DNA of 39,495 nucleotides from Massilia glaciei (GTDB taxonomy: Bacteria > Pseudomonadota > Gammaproteobacteria > Burkholderiales > Burkholderiaceae_D): contig NZ_PXWF02000309.1 of NCBI RefSeq assembly GCF_003011895.2, positions 1-39,495 of the forward strand. Reading direction: 5' to 3'. Shown piece by piece: positions 39,301 through 39,495 of this stretch. Position 1 is the first letter of the stretch, and each line of letters opens with the position of its first letter. The translations under genes and the position numbers were made by a program. The notes beneath the pieces are model-generated. The model was given only the letters and a program-made list of their open reading frames with translations, was not told the DNA's origin and did no database searches.

Positions 39301-39495
39301 CGTTCTCGGTCAAGTCCTTCCAGGTGCCGGCCACGCCGGACACGTTGGCCTGTCCGCCGAGTTTGCCCTCGGTGCCGACCTCGCGCGCCACCCGGGTCAC
39401 CTCCGAGGCGAACGACGACAACTGGTCGACCATGACGTTGATGGTGTCTTTCAGTTCGAGGATCTCGCCCTTGACGTCGACCGTGATCTTCTTGG
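36362..39495 (-). CDS. Giant HAMP hybrid histidine kinase, C-terminal part (runs off window end)
   Basis: The last ~1044 residues are visible. In order: one or more HAMP repeats ([40 protein letters not shown]), a GAF domain ([17 protein letters not shown]...[22 protein letters not shown]), a coiled coil, HisKA with [16 protein letters not shown], ATPase boxes [17 protein letters not shown] and [12 protein letters not shown], then three receivers with acceptor Asp in [24 protein letters not shown] and [12 protein letters not shown]. Soluble in the visible part. Kinases of this build commonly have many HAMP units before the window edge. No Hpt is present, so phosphate must leave to another protein. 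The CheR-like gene follows by 14 bases in the same direction and is probably co-transcribed. Confidence 0.93.
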   Translation of the reverse strand, partial: KKITVDVKGEILELKDTINVMVDQLSSFASEVTRVAREVGTEGKLGGQANVSGVAGTWKDLTENVNQLAANLTNQVRAIAEVATAVTRGDLSRSIQVEARGEVSYLKDNINEMIRNLKETTQKNAQQDWLKTNLARFTRLLQGQRDLQAVTKLILSELAPLVSAHHGVFYMMDSKELDARLRMIASYGYRSSRKLATSFLPGEGLVGQCALEKSRIWLTDVPRDYIVVSSGLGAAPPTNIVVLPILFEQQVKAVIEIASLDRFTETHLSFLDQLMESIGVVLNTIEANSRTESLLTQSQSLAQELQQTNQELAEKARLLSEQNIEVERKNREVEQAKLALEEKATQLALSSKYKSEFLANMSHELRTPLNSLLILAQQLSDNPEGNLSGKQVEFARTIHGSGSDLLTLINDILDLSKIESGTVTLDVSEYRFTNLRNYVDRTFRHMAEAKHLAFSVDLAEALPTAVMTDTTRLQQVLKNLLSNAFKFTSHGQVQLEIGLVTSGWTSDHPNLVHADAVLAFTVRDTGVGIASDKLQLIFEAFQQADGSTARKYGGTGLGLSISRELARLLGGEIRVESVVGQGSTFTLFLPYNRAGFINYDQARQPQARLSAPQAQVVYAGAPLLLASEAADDAGGPPAIEYAGMLDDRSLVAPGDPSVLIIEDDVRFAKQVLEFAREKNFKAVVTHQGDSALSMARDYLPSAILLDIDLPDIDGFTVLDRLKRDPSTRHIPVHVMSSLRERERALRQGAISYINKPVTREALQEEFTRIQKFLLGGKRSLLVVDDEKMQRDSIVALIGDADLRIVAVETGQAALEALRSSHFDCMVLDLTLPDISGFDLLDLIGKDPALRDLPIVIYTAKELNRKEVTKLKRYAKTIVIKDARSPERLLDETALFLHRSHASLPELQRRMIEEVHAADGGLAGRKVLIVDDDLRNIFALSSLLERQQMQVSFAENGRDGIEVLEKDSSIEIVLMDIMMPEMDGYDTMRAIRRIPKFKSLPIITLTAKAMKGDRDKCIAAGASDYITKPVDVAQLLSLMRVWLH

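Overview
The window is a GC-rich, gene-dense chromosomal segment from a betaproteobacterium. The best guess is Oxalobacteraceae (Massilia/Duganella-like). This rests on remembered family resemblance: a family I.1 lipase with its own foldase, EcsC, tabtoxin-type acetyltransferase, Nu-class GST, DUF3369-type response-regulator architecture and a giant HAMP hybrid kinase beside a CheR-like protein. No rRNA, tRNA, CRISPR array, intact insertion sequence or prophage was seen.

Layout. 0-5 kb: start of a TonB-like protein, the lipase/foldase pair, a divergent TetR regulator, EcsC and an acetyltransferase. 5-16 kb: a mainly minus-strand stress block. It holds a phosphoribosyltransferase, a BON/SRPBCC membrane protein and a frameshifted erythromycin esterase as a probable operon. 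Hsp20 with a heat-shock-type promoter, HdeD, a Lon protease, S-formylglutathione hydrolase, a DUF1353 protein and a stand-alone DnaJ-type zinc ribbon follow. 16-25 kb: a cluster of DnaA boxes ahead of a UvrD-like helicase, a response regulator with a PAS domain, a secreted protein with a duplicated unknown domain, an HD-type protein, and a 1048-residue fusion of an acetoacetate-decarboxylase-like domain to an FAD oxidoreductase. 25-29.5 kb: FtsH, and divergently a DnaK with two frameshifts. 29.8-39.5 kb: a 7TM hybrid kinase with Hpt, a YceI lipoprotein, two GSTs joined by a duplicated start region, a divergent CheR-like protein and the C-terminal part of a giant hybrid kinase.

Working together. 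Hsp20, HdeD, Lon, FtsH, DnaK and the zinc ribbon lie within 20 kb, and most look like extra copies of housekeeping quality-control genes. That recalls the transferable heat-resistance / protein-quality-control loci of other proteobacteria, but with a different gene set (no ClpK/ClpG, YfdX, KefB or thioredoxin seen). A second feature is the number of unrelated short tandem repeats (periods 12 to 18 bp), mostly between genes of this block. Two accessory genes (dnaK, erythromycin esterase) each carry two small indels. These may be real decay or sequencing error; the sequence alone cannot decide.
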